NCBI GenBank assembly: GCA_026260175.1
Contig: JAKCWW010000453.1
Coordinates: 32,870-63,997 of the forward strand
DNA: 31,128 bases
From: Reticulitermes lucifugus
Taxonomy: Eukaryota; Arthropoda; Insecta; Blattodea; Rhinotermitidae
Direction: 5' to 3'
The notes beneath the pieces are model-generated. The model saw only the letters and a program-made list of their open reading frames with translations. It had not been told where the DNA came from and ran no database searches. The translations under genes were made by a program, and so were the position numbers. Each line of letters begins with the position of its first letter. The stretch's first letter is position 1. This document shows positions 30,048-31,128 of this stretch, piece by piece.

Positions 30048-30828
30048 GTAAGATTACCTGACAGTCAGTTGCTAATTGGAACCCTTTCATGTAGGATTAT
30101 CCATTGCCTGTGCCAGACAAAGGGGCCGGTACTTCTTCAGTTACCTTGCGAAGACAATTGTATCCGTTGTGTACGTTTTTCGTAGCTTCTGCCATGCCAA
30201 GGAGATGGTACTTCTTGGTGGTTACTCGACGAAGACAGTATTAAATACGCGATTGATCATTTTATTTGCCTATGAACGATAATACTTGTTATCCTTAAGG
30301 GTCAATTTAGCGGAAATTTTCGTGTTACAACAGCTGTCAAAGTCAGGCCAGGGTACCAGTATGTTTGGTTCTGCTGGAAAACAATGCTACGTTGCTGCTT
30401 CTGAACGGCAGCTTTAGCTGTGCCAGACTAAAAATGGCATATACACTTCATTGCTCTTTAAGGACAAGCTCCTTGATAAATTAGACCGGTATGCCAAGGC
30501 AGACAGGACCGGTAAGAATATGATGACAGTGTAATACGCGTCCTGAGGTCCAACGAAGTCGCCTACAGCAGTAATTATCAAAGGATGGTACGCCTACCAC
30601 TGGTGGTATGCAGACGGTCGCCTGGTGGTACAAGAAAAATTTAGAAGTTTTTTTAGTAATTGAAATTTAGAAACGTTAACTGCACTGTTGTTTTAAATGT
30701 ATTGAAATATAGAAAAAAATTTATAAAGTGTAAACCAAGATACTATTTCATTTTTCGAATATATGTCATGTAATTGCGTTAAATTAGAAAAGTTGCAACT
30801 GTGAAATTTGAGGTGTCCACAGCGTTGT
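30048..30828 (+). other. first intron, with degenerate GGTACTTCTT-type repeats
   Basis: After the donor, related blocks recur: GTGCCAGAC...GGTACTTCTT...CGAAGACA at 30,110-30,160; ATGCCAAGGAGATGGTACTT...CGAAGACAGTA at 30,193-30,245; GTGCCAGACTAAAAATGG at 30,420; and ATGCCAAGGCAGACAGG...GACAGTGTAATACGCG at 30,491-30,541. They look like an old tandem array with units of roughly 70-80 bp. No exon recognised. Confidence 0.5.
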
Positions 30829-30881
30829 TGTTTCGCTGGTTGGCAGGTTTGAAGACTTCAAACCTGCCAACTAGCGAAACA
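30829..30881. repeat. 26-bp-arm palindrome (miniature fold-back)
   Basis: Arms 30,829-30,854 and 30,856-30,881 (TGTTTCGCTGGTTGGCAGGT... and complement) match at 25 of 26 positions around one central base. No TA or other target duplication is evident. Likely a minimal MITE or fold-back relic in the intron. Confidence 0.8.
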
Positions 30882-30967
30882 TCCCGGAAGACCAGTATCC
30901 TGAAAGTAGGCATTAACATTTGAAGTACCTAGTGGTAAGCATAGCTTACAGGTTTTAATGTGATATT

Positions 30968-31128
30968 GGTACGCTTACATGTTTTGTATTGTGACAGTGG
31001 TACGTGTACATGTTTTGTTTTGTGACAGTGGTACGTGTACATGTTTTGTTTTGTGACAGTGGTACGCTTACATGTTTTGTATTGTGACAGTGGTACGCTT
31101 ACATGTTTTGTATTGTGACAGTGGTACG
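30968..31128. repeat. 31-bp tandem repeat array, running off the window
   Basis: Five complete units from GGTACGCTTACATGTTTTGT to GACAGT (30,968-31,122) and a partial sixth. Two variants alternate as A, B, B, A, A (CGCTTAC/GTATTG versus CGTGTAC/GTTTTG), so higher-order duplication has occurred. A decayed unit precedes the array at about 30,934-30,967. The true array length is unknown because it continues past the window. Confidence 0.95.

Noticed and set aside
29629..30090. Long minus-strand frames opposite the Ala/His-rich exon
   Set aside because: They are GC-driven shadows of the plus-strand exon; the plus frame has the initiator, donor site and a sensible composition.

Overview
The window looks like AT-rich, repeat-laden nuclear DNA of an insect. 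Two coding exons carry canonical GT/AG splice signals. There are four families of tRNA-derived SINEs, six decayed 3' ends of one non-LTR retrotransposon family, a mariner transposase remnant, a Penelope-like (GIY-YIG) remnant, palindromic miniature elements, microsatellites and one run of 72 Ns (an assembly gap). The style of the repeats, especially the non-LTR C-terminus containing EGKRTLGR and the unit whose conceptual translation reads VVIVYRRFGTTYRSHLQGS, reminds me of cockroach/termite (Blattodea) genomes. That is recognition from memory, not a search result. There is no operon, bacterial gene, CRISPR array or intact RNA gene.

Layout. 1-0.8 kb: minus-strand Penelope-like endonuclease fragment. 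2.1-2.9 kb: two SINEs, the second bounded by a 14-bp target-site duplication. 3.2-4.1 kb: CA/TA microsatellite and a possible solo-LTR-like segment. 4.9-7.4 kb: two retrotransposon scraps, the GTTTACCGACGTTTCGG repeat and a SINE. 7.9-9.3 kb: TA microsatellite, hAT-like MITE, and a cryptically simple CAAC/ATCA region hosting a 79-bp palindromic MITE. 10,483-10,586: internal coding exon of a multispanning membrane protein (+). 11.5-13.4 kb: ACT microsatellite, G-quadruplex candidate, gap-interrupted SINE, mariner remnant. 14.3-16.2 kb: hammerhead-like motif, a 20-copy 16-bp minisatellite, and the best preserved non-LTR 3' end. 16.4-18.2 kb: three SINEs and another retrotransposon scrap. 18.9-24.1 kb: pyrimidine tract, second hammerhead-like motif, more scraps and SINEs. 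24.8 kb: perfect 43-bp-arm fold-back. 25-27.2 kb: SINEs and a GC hairpin. 28.1-28.8 kb: GC/CpG-rich block, likely promoter or 5' UTR. 29,761-30,047: first coding exon of an Ala/His-rich, probably nuclear, regulatory protein, followed by an intron of degenerate repeats and a 31-bp tandem array that runs off the window.

Both coding exons lie on the + strand but probably belong to different genes: one encodes a membrane segment, the other is an initiator exon with an upstream in-frame stop. The rest is intronic or intergenic. The most thought-provoking non-genic signal is a recurring RNA-hairpin motif (C-U-G-A-N-G-A, stem II, G-A-A-A, tiny stem III, U-A) at four loci, resembling the hammerhead ribozyme core known from Penelope-like elements. 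Base-pair changes in its stems are compensated between copies.
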